Shown: positions 24,649 to 32,339 of the stretch, piece by piece
How positions within the stretch are numbered: the stretch's first letter is position 1
Layout: each line of letters begins with the position of its first letter
DNA from: Colivivens sp964452915
Lineage (GTDB): Bacteria > Bacteroidota > Bacteroidia > Bacteroidales > Bacteroidaceae
DNA: 51,749 bases
Direction of reading: 5' to 3'
NCBI GenBank assembly: GCA_964452915.1
Contig: CAYVNW010000018.1
Location: 1-51,749 of the forward strand
Translations under genes and position numbers: made by a program
Notes under the pieces: model-generated
What the model was told of the DNA's origin: nothing
The model's input: the letters and a program-made list of their open reading frames with translations, nothing else
Database searches by the model: none

Positions 24649-26730
24649 ATGAATACAGATAGTAATAACAACACAAAAGAGCAGAACCTTGAGGCACTCA
24701 AGAAGTATGCTACCAACTTGATAGAGGAGGCAAGACAAGGTAAGCTCGACCCTGTCATCGGTCGTGACGAGGAGATACGGCGTGTGCTGCAAATCCTTAG
24801 CCGACGTACCAAGAACAACCCGATTCTGATTGGTGAGCCTGGTACAGGAAAGACTGCGATCGTGGAAGGTCTTGCACATCGAATACTCCGTGGCGACGTA
24901 CCGGAAAATTTGAAAGACAAACAGCTCTATTCGCTCGATATGGGAGCTCTGATTGCAGGAGCTAAATATCAGGGGGAGTTCGAGGAACGACTGAAGTCGG
25001 TCATCAACGCTGTTATCGAAAGCCAGGGCAACATAATCCTGTTTATTGATGAGATTCACACTCTTGTCGGTGCCGGACAATCACAGGGAGCGATGGACGC
25101 AGCCAATATATTGAAACCGGCTCTTGCACGAGGAGAGTTAAGGAGTATCGGTGCTACTACTCTCGACGAATATCAAAAATATTTCGAGAAGGATAAGGCT
25201 CTTGAACGCAGGTTCCAAACTGTAATGGTGGACGAACCTGATGTTCCGAACAGCATCAGCATTTTGCGTGGTTTGAAGGAACGTTATGAGAACCACCACA
25301 AGGTGCGTATCAAGGATGATGCCATCATTGCGGCAGTGGAACTCTCAAACCGTTACATAACAGACCGGTTCCTTCCTGATAAGGCAATCGACTTGATGGA
25401 TGAGGCTGCCGCCAAGCTGCGTATGGAGAGAGATTCCGTTCCTGAAGAACTTGATGAGATCGGACGTAAACTGAAACAGTTGGAAATTGAGCGTGCCGCA
25501 ATCAAACGTGAAGGTGACAAAGAGAAACTCGCACAACTGAATTCGGAAATCGACTCGCTTAACGCTCAGTTTAAGGTGATGAACGAAAAGTGGCAGGCCG
25601 AACGGAGTCTTGTGAACAAAATACAGCAAGACAAAGTGCAGATTGAGCAGTTGAAGTTCGAAGCAGACCGTGCTGAACGTGAGGGCAACTACGGAAAAGT
25701 AGCTGAAATCAGGTATGGAAAGATTCAGTCAATACAGGAAGACATAAAGAGGGTACAAGCCGAACTGGCGAAAACTCAGGGCGGAAACGCTATGATAAAG
25801 GAAGAGGTCACGAGCGACGATATTGCCGATGTGGTAAGCCGTTGGACAGGTATTCCTGTAAGCAAGATGATGCAAAGCGAGAAGGACAAGCTGTTGCATT
25901 TGGAAGAGGAACTGCACAAGCGGGTTGTTGGACAAGACGAAGCCATCAAAGCCGTAAGCGATGCCGTACGCCGTAGCCGTGCAGGACTTCAAGACCCACG
26001 CCGCCCTATCGGAAGTTTCATCTTCCTCGGACCTACCGGTGTAGGTAAGACGGAACTTGCAAAGGCTCTTGCCGACTACCTGTTCAATGATGAGTCGTTG
26101 ATGACACGTATCGATATGAGTGAGTACCAAGAGAAGTACAGTGTGAGTCGGCTCATAGGAGCACCTCCAGGCTACGTAGGATACGACGAAGGCGGTCAGC
26201 TGACCGAGGCCGTGCGAAGGAAACCGTACAGCGTAGTACTGTTCGATGAGATTGAAAAAGCACACCCTGATGTTTTCAACACATTGTTGCAAGTTCTCGA
26301 CGACGGCCGTCTGACCGACAACAAGGGTCGTACAGTCAACTTCAAGAACACGATCATCATCATGACTTCAAACTGCAGTGAGGAACAGCTCCACAAGTTG
26401 ATGCGACCGGAGTTTATCAACCGTATTGACGAGATAATAACGTTCAAGCCGCTTAGCGAGGATGAAATCAAACAGATCGTGAAATTGCAGATTGCCGGAG
26501 TTGAGAAGATGTTGGCAAACAACGGTGTCACTATGACACTGACCGACGCCGCAATCAATTTCATAGCCGAGAAAGGTTATGATCCTCAGTTCGGAGCACG
26601 TCCGGTCAAACGTGCTATACAGAACTACCTGCTCAACGATTTGTCGAAAAAGATACTCGACGGATCTGTCAGCAAGGACACCAGCATCAAGGTCGATGTG
26701 AAAGACGGAGCATTGGTTTTCGGAAACTGA
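24649..26730 (+). CDS. ClpB-type AAA+ disaggregase lacking the N-terminal domain
   Basis: This 693-residue protein starts almost directly at the first AAA module (LDPVIGRDEEIRRVLQILSR). It has Walker A1 GEPGTGKT (62-69), Walker B1 FIDE (132-135), a full ClpB-type coiled-coil M domain (about 258-380), Walker A2 GPTGVGKT (461-468), Walker B2 FDE (532-534) and an Arg-finger NRIDE (R592). Usual ClpB is about 860 residues. The roughly 150-residue N-domain is absent, and a stop in frame at 24610 rules out a longer start. A second gap follows TSN (573-575), where the family normally has about 25-30 more residues before RPEF. No ClpP-binding loop was noted. It probably reactivates aggregates with DnaK. 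Confidence 0.88.
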   Translation: MNTDSNNNTKEQNLEALKKYATNLIEEARQGKLDPVIGRDEEIRRVLQILSRRTKNNPILIGEPGTGKTAIVEGLAHRILRGDVPENLKDKQLYSLDMGALIAGAKYQGEFEERLKSVINAVIESQGNIILFIDEIHTLVGAGQSQGAMDAANILKPALARGELRSIGATTLDEYQKYFEKDKALERRFQTVMVDEPDVPNSISILRGLKERYENHHKVRIKDDAIIAAVELSNRYITDRFLPDKAIDLMDEAAAKLRMERDSVPEELDEIGRKLKQLEIERAAIKREGDKEKLAQLNSEIDSLNAQFKVMNEKWQAERSLVNKIQQDKVQIEQLKFEADRAEREGNYGKVAEIRYGKIQSIQEDIKRVQAELAKTQGGNAMIKEEVTSDDIADVVSRWTGIPVSKMMQSEKDKLLHLEEELHKRVVGQDEAIKAVSDAVRRSRAGLQDPRRPIGSFIFLGPTGVGKTELAKALADYLFNDESLMTRIDMSEYQEKYSVSRLIGAPPGYVGYDEGGQLTEAVRRKPYSVVLFDEIEKAHPDVFNTLLQVLDDGRLTDNKGRTVNFKNTIIIMTSNCSEEQLHKLMRPEFINRIDEIITFKPLSEDEIKQIVKLQIAGVEKMLANNGVTMTLTDAAINFIAEKGYDPQFGARPVKRAIQNYLLNDLSKKILDGSVSKDTSIKVDVKDGALVFGN

Positions 26731-26754
26731 TCCACACATTATAAACATAGGAAA

Positions 26755-26789
26755 GAGGTATTTCCCCAGTGGAGATGCCTCTTTTTTTT
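26755..26789 (+). terminator. Terminator after clpB-like gene
   Basis: GAGGTATTTCC pairs with GGAGATGCCTC (two G-T pairs) across a short loop and is followed by eight T. Confidence 0.8.
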
Positions 26790-26801
26790 GTAGGATTGTC
26801 G

Positions 26802-26882
26802 GCCACGCGGGACGTGGCGGTGGCGTATAAATAGAGACAAACGTTTTTATCCATGTAATTTTTATTAGAGACAAAAGGTCTC
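26802..26882. repeat. Cluster of small repeats upstream of the HTH lipoprotein gene
   Basis: GCCACG/CGTGGC (26802-26807, 26813-26818) forms a perfect hairpin. TAGAGACAAA occurs twice as a direct repeat (26832-26841, 26866-26875). GAGAC/GTCTC (26868-26872, 26878-26882) is an inverted repeat where the -33 element would be. Confidence 0.55.
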
Positions 26883-26898
26883 CCGAATTAAAATTATT

Positions 26899-26930
26899 CC
26901 TATCTTTGCATAATCTAACCCAAAGATAGG
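26899..26930 (+). promoter_or_regulatory. Promoter inside a perfect 10-bp inverted repeat
   Basis: The -7 box TATCTTTG (26901-26908) is part of CCTATCTTTG (26899-26908). Its exact reverse complement CAAAGATAGG (26921-26930) ends just before the ATG at 26931, with a 12-nt spacer. The predicted transcript would start between the arms, so a protein-bound operator fits better than an RNA hairpin. Confidence 0.65.
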
Positions 26931-27968
26931 ATGCACAGTTACAATATAACACTATATATACTCTTGTTTATAATATTCACGGGATGTGTCAACAAGACAG
27001 ACAAAGATGCGCATAATAAGGCTAAATCCCTGGAAGATATTTGGCTTGTAACGGAAGTGGAAGATCCGATGGGTGGAAAGCACACGTTTCCACAAAATGA
27101 CAACTTGACCAACATGTATATACTTGCCGGCGGCAGCACGATATATATATGTACTGTGCAAGTAAAGGAAGACGCTATAACCATCAATCCCCAAACTGCA
27201 TTTAAATACAGCACCATATACACAGGAGGAGGGAAATATCTCTTATATATGGACGATTACAAATGCCCGCTCAAGGTCACAAGCGACTCAACAATTGCAT
27301 GGCAAAGGTACGGGGTCACCACCACAATGAAACGCGTCTCAGGCTTTGTTAAGACGCAATCATCAGAAATTATCGACGTAGTCAGGAACCACTTTCTCAT
27401 TAATGCCAACACAGACAATATGTATGTGTTCTCCGCTAAGGAGCAAACATTGAAAAAGTCAAACCATACGCTCACCTTCTTAATTGTCGGCCTGTTCCTT
27501 GTCCTAACAGCAATCATCATATACGCCAGAAGGATATACCGGCGCAACAAACTAATCTCACAACAACTGCGGCAAATCCAAAAAGAAAGGAGTCTGCGTC
27601 CCACAAAAATGGAGAAGGCGATGAAGGAGATAGAATACGACTTCTTCCAATCAGACTATTATATCAACATCCGAAAAGACATAGCTTCCGGAAAGATTTT
27701 GTCGGACGAGGAATGGGAAGAGTTGGAACGCGAGGTGAACAGTGTATACCCCAACTTCACACACAACCTGTTCGGACTCATCAAGATGTCGGATGTGGAA
27801 TACAAAGTTTGCCTGCTGTTGAAAATCCGCATGACACCAAAAGACATAGCCGCAACACTATGCAAGGATCCAAGCAGTATAAGTACTGTACGCAGTCGCC
27901 TGTATATGAAAATTTTCAAGAAGAAAGGCAGTTCAACCGATTGGGACGATTTTATATATACGTTATAA
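26931..27968 (+). CDS. Membrane-anchored lipoprotein with C-terminal LuxR/sigma-4-like HTH
   Basis: The 345-residue protein has a lipoprotein signal (lipobox FTGC, C19) and a periplasmic region of about 160 residues (20-180). One membrane helix follows (about 181-199), then a charged linker and a cytoplasmic helix-turn-helix near 286-333 (LIKMSDVEYKVCLLLKIRMT then PKDIAATLCKDPSSISTVRS). It looks like a one-component sensor that reads an outside signal and binds DNA inside, a form common in Bacteroidales. Lipid attachment and a membrane helix in one chain is unusual. The signal may instead be a plain N-terminal helix. It probably controls itself through the palindrome at its promoter. Confidence 0.75.
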   Translation: MHSYNITLYILLFIIFTGCVNKTDKDAHNKAKSLEDIWLVTEVEDPMGGKHTFPQNDNLTNMYILAGGSTIYICTVQVKEDAITINPQTAFKYSTIYTGGGKYLLYMDDYKCPLKVTSDSTIAWQRYGVTTTMKRVSGFVKTQSSEIIDVVRNHFLINANTDNMYVFSAKEQTLKKSNHTLTFLIVGLFLVLTAIIIYARRIYRRNKLISQQLRQIQKERSLRPTKMEKAMKEIEYDFFQSDYYINIRKDIASGKILSDEEWEELEREVNSVYPNFTHNLFGLIKMSDVEYKVCLLLKIRMTPKDIAATLCKDPSSISTVRSRLYMKIFKKKGSSTDWDDFIYTL

Positions 27969-28102
27969 AAGTCACGTGGTATAGTCGATTCCACCGACTA
28001 TTTTTCCATCTGCAAATATTTTGCCAACCACATTTTGCCGGTTCATGGCATTTGCAAACAAAAAGCAAAATGAATTGTATGTCTACATTATCAATATAAG
28101 AT

Positions 28103-28110
28103 TAACTTTG
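28103..28110 (+). promoter_or_regulatory. -7 box for the small membrane protein
   Basis: TAACTTTG with TTG at 28075-28077 upstream. The predicted start lies about 19 nt before the ATG at 28136. Confidence 0.6.
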
Positions 28111-28135
28111 CAACCGAAACCAAAAGCAAAGTATT

Positions 28136-28723
28136 ATGCAGAAACAAACGAACGACCCAAAACAAACGAACGACCCAAAACGAAGTACTATGCAACAAGA
28201 ACAAACAAGAAACCAAAACTTCACGCTACTATTGACTATCACGGTGCTTGCCATAATTATGGCGGTACTGCTACTATTTTTAGACATGGCTCCGTTGGAG
28301 AACACAGGAGTTCCCGACAAGGAGATCATAGGAGTATGGGTTCTCCGCTCCGTAAAATACGAGAGAGAGGATGAGATTGCCCTAAGAAGCAACTATACAA
28401 GAGTAAAATACTACGGGCCGGACGGAGAATACGCATGTGCGGAAATACTAATGCCAAAAGCAGGCCAGTATAGAATAAACCCACACGCGTATGGTCAATA
28501 CACGTTCAAAAACGGTGATTATACAGAGATGGGGCAAAGGGGGACCTTTGTATTGAAAGACAATGTCACTGCTTATGGCAAATGGAATAAGTGTAACGAA
28601 AATTGGAAGAAGATAAGCATTCCCGACAGACTCCTTAAGGAAATTATCTTACGGTGCAAAGCGAATCGCAAACTGACACCTGAGTTGCAGGACGACATCC
28701 ACAAATACATACTGAATCAGTAA
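28136..28723 (+). CDS. Small membrane-anchored protein, lipocalin-like outer part (unknown)
   Basis: The 195-residue protein begins with a polar stretch holding a duplicated KQTNDP hexapeptide. A membrane helix follows (about residues 28-48), then IIGVWVLRSVKYE and a beta-rich region with YGPDGEYACAEI and NGDYTEMGQRGTFVL, like small lipocalin-type DUF domains in Bacteroidales. No catalytic motif is seen. It follows the HTH lipoprotein with its own promoter, on the same strand, and may be a target or partner. Function unknown. Confidence 0.6.
   Translation: MQKQTNDPKQTNDPKRSTMQQEQTRNQNFTLLLTITVLAIIMAVLLLFLDMAPLENTGVPDKEIIGVWVLRSVKYEREDEIALRSNYTRVKYYGPDGEYACAEILMPKAGQYRINPHAYGQYTFKNGDYTEMGQRGTFVLKDNVTAYGKWNKCNENWKKISIPDRLLKEIILRCKANRKLTPELQDDIHKYILNQ
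28142..28181 (+). repeat. 18-bp in-frame tandem repeat
   Basis: The unit at 28142-28159 is repeated exactly at 28160-28177 with a partial third copy. Each copy encodes KQTNDP at the N-terminus of the small membrane protein, so copy number could change without a frameshift. Confidence 0.85.
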
Positions 28724-28853
28724 TTGATTTGTTGTCATGATCTTCCACTCCACGCTCAAATTGTCACAGCCATACATATTGATAAAGTTACAATTATATA
28801 TACTGATATTGATGTGATAATAAGTAATAATTTTTCAAAAGCTTTAGTTTGGT

Positions 28854-28879
28854 GCAGGAAATCCGTGAGGATATCCTGC
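28854..28879. terminator. Hairpin between convergent genes
   Basis: GCAGGAAATCC pairs with GGATATCCTGC (one mismatch) around a GTGA loop, followed on the + strand by a T-rich tract. It lies between the small membrane gene and the end of aroE and may serve both strands. Confidence 0.55.
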
Positions 28880-28911
28880 TTCTTTGCTTAAAGGATCACC
28901 GGACAATAAAT

Positions 28912-29643
28912 TCACTCGTTCCAGATCTTCCAAGCGGCCTTTGCCTGTCCCACAAGCATCTCATAGCCATTCTTCACCACCGCACCTTGCAGACGCCCTT
29001 TCTTTAAGAACTGAGTCTCCTCAGGATTGTATACCAGGTCGAACAACAGATGTAGCGGGGAAAGATACTCATATGGCAAGTCTGCGCACTCATTGACGTT
29101 CGGAAACGTTCCTAAAGGAGTGCAATTCACTATCACCTTGTATTCGTCGAGCAACTTACAGTTGATTTCATCATACGTAATCACCCCCTGACGTTTGGAA
29201 CGAGAGACCGACAATGGTTCTATTCCAAGTTTGTGAAGGCCATACTTAATGGCGAGCGACGCCCCACCGGTACCCAACACAAGGGCTTTAGTATGCCATG
29301 GTTGGATTAGCGGTTTGATTGAATCCATAAAGCCAATCACATCGGTGTTGAAGCCCTTAAGTTTATGATGCTCGTGATCGATACGAACCACATTCACAGC
29401 TCCAATAGCACGGGCCTCATCGCTAAGTGAGTCCATCATTCTCATTACGTCCTGCTTATAAGGAATAGTAACGTTTAGTCCTACAAGTTCTTTATCCTTG
29501 ATAACCTGAATAAAATCGGCAGCCACTGGAATTTCGTAATTGGAATAAATGGCATCTATCCCCTCCCTGCGAAATTTCTCATTGAAGAACTGTCGTGAAA
29601 ACGAATGTCCTAATGTTTTCCCTATTAATCCGTATTTCTTCAT
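28912..29643 (-). CDS. aroE: Shikimate dehydrogenase
   Basis: The 243-residue protein has the shikimate-binding HSFSRQFFNEKF, the catalytic Lys in NVTIPYKQD, the Asp in GFNTDVIGF, and a G-rich NADP site GTGGASLA. It reduces 3-dehydroshikimate to shikimate in aromatic amino acid synthesis. The open frame begins at 29667, but the Met at 29643 starts the conserved KKYGLIGKTLGHSFS and overlaps the methyltransferase stop by 4 nt (ATGA). It is the last gene of the glnS-to-aroE operon. Confidence 0.94.
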   Translation of the reverse strand: MKKYGLIGKTLGHSFSRQFFNEKFRREGIDAIYSNYEIPVAADFIQVIKDKELVGLNVTIPYKQDVMRMMDSLSDEARAIGAVNVVRIDHEHHKLKGFNTDVIGFMDSIKPLIQPWHTKALVLGTGGASLAIKYGLHKLGIEPLSVSRSKRQGVITYDEINCKLLDEYKVIVNCTPLGTFPNVNECADLPYEYLSPLHLLFDLVYNPEETQFLKKGRLQGAVVKNGYEMLVGQAKAAWKIWNE

Positions 29644-30380
29644 TTCCTTCCTGTATACATGCAACACATCGCAAATGGCAAATACTTGTATGTTACGTTG
29701 CTGAATCCAGCTTTATTAAACCTGTCCGCCATTGCTTTTCCCTGATCAACCGCCACCATTGAGGCTGGCAAGTACTTAAAGGCTTTTTGATCGTGTGCAA
29801 ACAATTTCCCAACGGATGGCATCAACCATCTTTGATATATGGTGAATACCTGCTTCATCGGAAACCGCCTTGGTGCGCACAAATCGATTACAACCAGGCA
29901 GCCGTCTGATGCCAAAACCCTGTGCATTTCAGCAAGACAAGTATCCACACGATTGAAATTTCTCAAGGCAAACGCCGACATGACGACATCGAACTCATTG
30001 TCCTTAAACGACAAAGCCGAACAATCCTCGTGAACGAATTCGATTTTATCAGTCAATCCCGCCTTATCAACCTTCTGCCTGCCGACAGTCATCATTTGCT
30101 CTGATATATCACAACCGACTATCTTGCCAGGAGCCAACTCTCTATAAGCAGCCAAAGCCAAGTCGCCTGTTCCGGTAGCCACATCAAGAATACCGGCTAT
30201 CGGATGTGAGCAATTGCGCTTTACGGTTTTGATGGCAATATTGCGCCAGAGCTTGTCAATGCCGAACGAAAGCACATGGTTGGAAGAATCATAAGTGGAG
30301 GCGATATGATCAAACATAGCCTCCACCTGTTTCTTCTTTGATTCTGACCGACTATACGGTTTTATCTCTTCGACAACCAT
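29640..30380 (-). CDS. menG: Demethylmenaquinone methyltransferase
   Basis: This 246-residue class I SAM methyltransferase has the UbiE/MenG signatures FDHIASTYDSSNHVLSFGID, LDVATGTGDLALAA and MSAFALRNFNR, ending FAMCCMYTGRK. It carries out the last step of menaquinone synthesis, and menaquinone is the quinone expected in Bacteroidales. The symbol ubiE is also used. Its start overlaps the end of purC by 19 nt, so translation is probably coupled. Confidence 0.94.
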   Translation of the reverse strand: MVVEEIKPYSRSESKKKQVEAMFDHIASTYDSSNHVLSFGIDKLWRNIAIKTVKRNCSHPIAGILDVATGTGDLALAAYRELAPGKIVGCDISEQMMTVGRQKVDKAGLTDKIEFVHEDCSALSFKDNEFDVVMSAFALRNFNRVDTCLAEMHRVLASDGCLVVIDLCAPRRFPMKQVFTIYQRWLMPSVGKLFAHDQKAFKYLPASMVAVDQGKAMADRFNKAGFSNVTYKYLPFAMCCMYTGRK

Positions 30381-31309
30381 TCGTTGACATTACGTTCAAT
30401 CCGTGCTGCTATATCCCCATCGGATTCAGCCTTATGGAATTTTTCTCCCGTGATATGCTCATACAGTTCTATATAGCGATCACCGATTGAGTTTACAAAT
30501 TCATCTGTCATTTCAGGCATTACTTGTCCTGGCTGATTCATAAAATTATGATCAATGAGCCATTGACGCACGAATTCTTTTGAAAGCTGTCGTTGAGGCT
30601 CGCCTTTCTCGAACTTCTCTTCGTAGCCATCTGCATAAAAATAACGTGATGAATCAGGAGTATGAACTTCATCGATCAGATATACTTTTCCATCACGTTT
30701 TCCGAACTCATATTTCGTATCAACAAGTATTAAACCCTTCTCGGCGGCAATCTTTGTCCCCAAATCAAACAACTTGTACGTGTACTGCTCCATCACTTCG
30801 TAGTCTTCTTTGCTAACAATGCCTTGAGCAATGATTTCCTCCTTTGATATATTCTCATCATGCCCCTCATCTGCTTTTGTAGTTGGAGTGATGATCGGAT
30901 GCGGGAACTTTTGATTCTCTTTCATACCATCTGGCAGTGGCACACCACAGAGAGTACGTTCACCTGACTTATACGCTCTCCAAGCCGATCCGGTCAAATA
31001 GCCACGGATAATCATTTCTACGCGAAAGCCTTCACACTTCAGTCCGACAGTCACCATCGGGTCGGGGGTAGCGAGTTTCCAGTTTGGTATCTCAGCCGAT
31101 GATGCATCCAGAAACTTTGCCGCAATTTGATTCAACACCTGTCCTTTAAAAGGTATGCCTTTTGGCAGTACCACATCAAACGCACTGATGCGGTCAGTGG
31201 CGACCATCACGATAATATCATCTTTAATGTTGTAAACATCACGTACTTTCCCATGATAGACACTCTTTTGTCCAGGGAAATTAAAGTTTGTCTTCGTTAG
31301 AGTCTTCAT
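30362..31309 (-). CDS. purC: Phosphoribosylaminoimidazole-succinocarboxamide synthase
   Basis: The 315-residue product has the SAICAR synthetase start KSVYHGKVRDVYNI, VATDRISAFDVVLPKGIPFK, and ILVDTKYEFGKRDGK later. It joins CAIR and aspartate in purine synthesis. The open frame begins at 31369 within phoH. The Met at 31309 (KTLTKTNFNFPGQK) gives the usual family length for Bacteroidales and leaves a 29-nt overlap with phoH. Confidence 0.93.
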   Translation of the reverse strand: MKTLTKTNFNFPGQKSVYHGKVRDVYNIKDDIIVMVATDRISAFDVVLPKGIPFKGQVLNQIAAKFLDASSAEIPNWKLATPDPMVTVGLKCEGFRVEMIIRGYLTGSAWRAYKSGERTLCGVPLPDGMKENQKFPHPIITPTTKADEGHDENISKEEIIAQGIVSKEDYEVMEQYTYKLFDLGTKIAAEKGLILVDTKYEFGKRDGKVYLIDEVHTPDSSRYFYADGYEEKFEKGEPQRQLSKEFVRQWLIDHNFMNQPGQVMPEMTDEFVNSIGDRYIELYEHITGEKFHKAESDGDIAARIERNVNEWLSKR

Positions 31310-32294
31310 CTTCTTTATCTGTTTTATTAAAGTTTTTTTCCTGTGATTCTTCATATACCTTATAAGCATTCACGATTCTCGTTACCAGCTTGTGTCGGAC
31401 TATATCCTTATCGTTCATCTCAATAAAGCAAATACCCTTCACACCTTTCAATACGTCCATTGCCTCAATAAGTCCCGACTTGACATACCGCGGCAAGTCG
31501 ACCTGCGTTACGTCGCCGGTAATTATCATCTTAGTGTTGTGCCCCATACGTGTGAGGAACATCTTAATCTGTTGTGGGGTGGTATTTTGAGCCTCATCAA
31601 GAATCACCACTGCATCGTTGAGCGTTCGCCCTCTCATAAATGCCAATGGCGCAATTTGAATTGTTTGTTGCTCCATGTACTCTTGTAATTTCTGTACTGG
31701 TATCATGTCTTGCAACGCATCATACAGTGGCTGGAGATACGGATCGATCTTCTCTTTCATATCGCCCGGAAGGAATCCGAGTTTCTCCCCTGCCTCAACA
31801 GCAGGACGGCTTAACACGATTCGCCTTATTTCTTTGTTTTTCAACGCACGTACAGCGAGTGCTATACTGACGTAGGTTTTCCCAGAGCCAGCCGGACCAA
31901 CTGCAAACAACATATCATGTTTCTGATATCCATCGACAAGACGCCTCTGATTCTCGCTTCGAGGCACTATTGCCTTGCCGTTTATGCTGTAGCAGATTGC
32001 GGAAGGGTCACCTCCGTCCGGCGCATGCAGTCCGTGATTGTCGCCACCCTTTATTATATTCAGGATTGATTCCTCGTTTAGCGAGTTGTATTTCATGCAA
32101 TATTCCTGCAAACTGCGGATAACATCGTCGAACGCACACATCTCCTCTTCGTCGCCCAACACTTTCATTACATTGCCACGTGCAACAATCCTCAACTTCG
32201 GGTACAATGCTTTTATCATCTGCAGATTACTGTTGTTAACTCCATAGAAAGTCAGCAGATCTATGTCTTCCAATACAAAATGTTTCTCAATCAT
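31281..32294 (-). CDS. phoH: PhoH-family ATPase
   Basis: This 337-residue protein has an N-terminal KH-like part followed by the PhoH P-loop domain. Walker A is GPAGSGKTY, then VLSRPAVEAGEKLGFLPGD, Walker B VVILDEAQNTT and TGDVTQVDLP. PhoH proteins are ATPases tied to RNA metabolism and phosphate or stress response. The C-terminus is charged and overlaps the purC start. It is part of the minus-strand operon from glnS. Confidence 0.92.
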   Translation of the reverse strand: MIEKHFVLEDIDLLTFYGVNNSNLQMIKALYPKLRIVARGNVMKVLGDEEEMCAFDDVIRSLQEYCMKYNSLNEESILNIIKGGDNHGLHAPDGGDPSAICYSINGKAIVPRSENQRRLVDGYQKHDMLFAVGPAGSGKTYVSIALAVRALKNKEIRRIVLSRPAVEAGEKLGFLPGDMKEKIDPYLQPLYDALQDMIPVQKLQEYMEQQTIQIAPLAFMRGRTLNDAVVILDEAQNTTPQQIKMFLTRMGHNTKMIITGDVTQVDLPRYVKSGLIEAMDVLKGVKGICFIEMNDKDIVRHKLVTRIVNAYKVYEESQEKNFNKTDKEDEDSNEDKL

Positions 32295-32339
32295 GTCCTT
32301 TAGTCAGTTTAAAATCCGCTCTGTATTGCAATCATAAGT

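Noticed and set aside
24424..25080. Long open frame on the minus strand opposite the clpB-like gene
   Set aside because: It lies antisense to the conserved AAA-1 domain and has no recognisable domain, promoter or spacing. It is a shadow of the coding strand, as are 25729-26292 and 26368-26952.
28142..28181. CRISPR repeat
   Set aside because: The 18-bp units are directly adjacent with no spacers and are in a coding frame.
28021..28374. 117-residue open frame overlapping the small membrane protein
   Set aside because: It starts before the promoter box at 28103 and ends inside the other frame, which has a membrane helix and better protein features.
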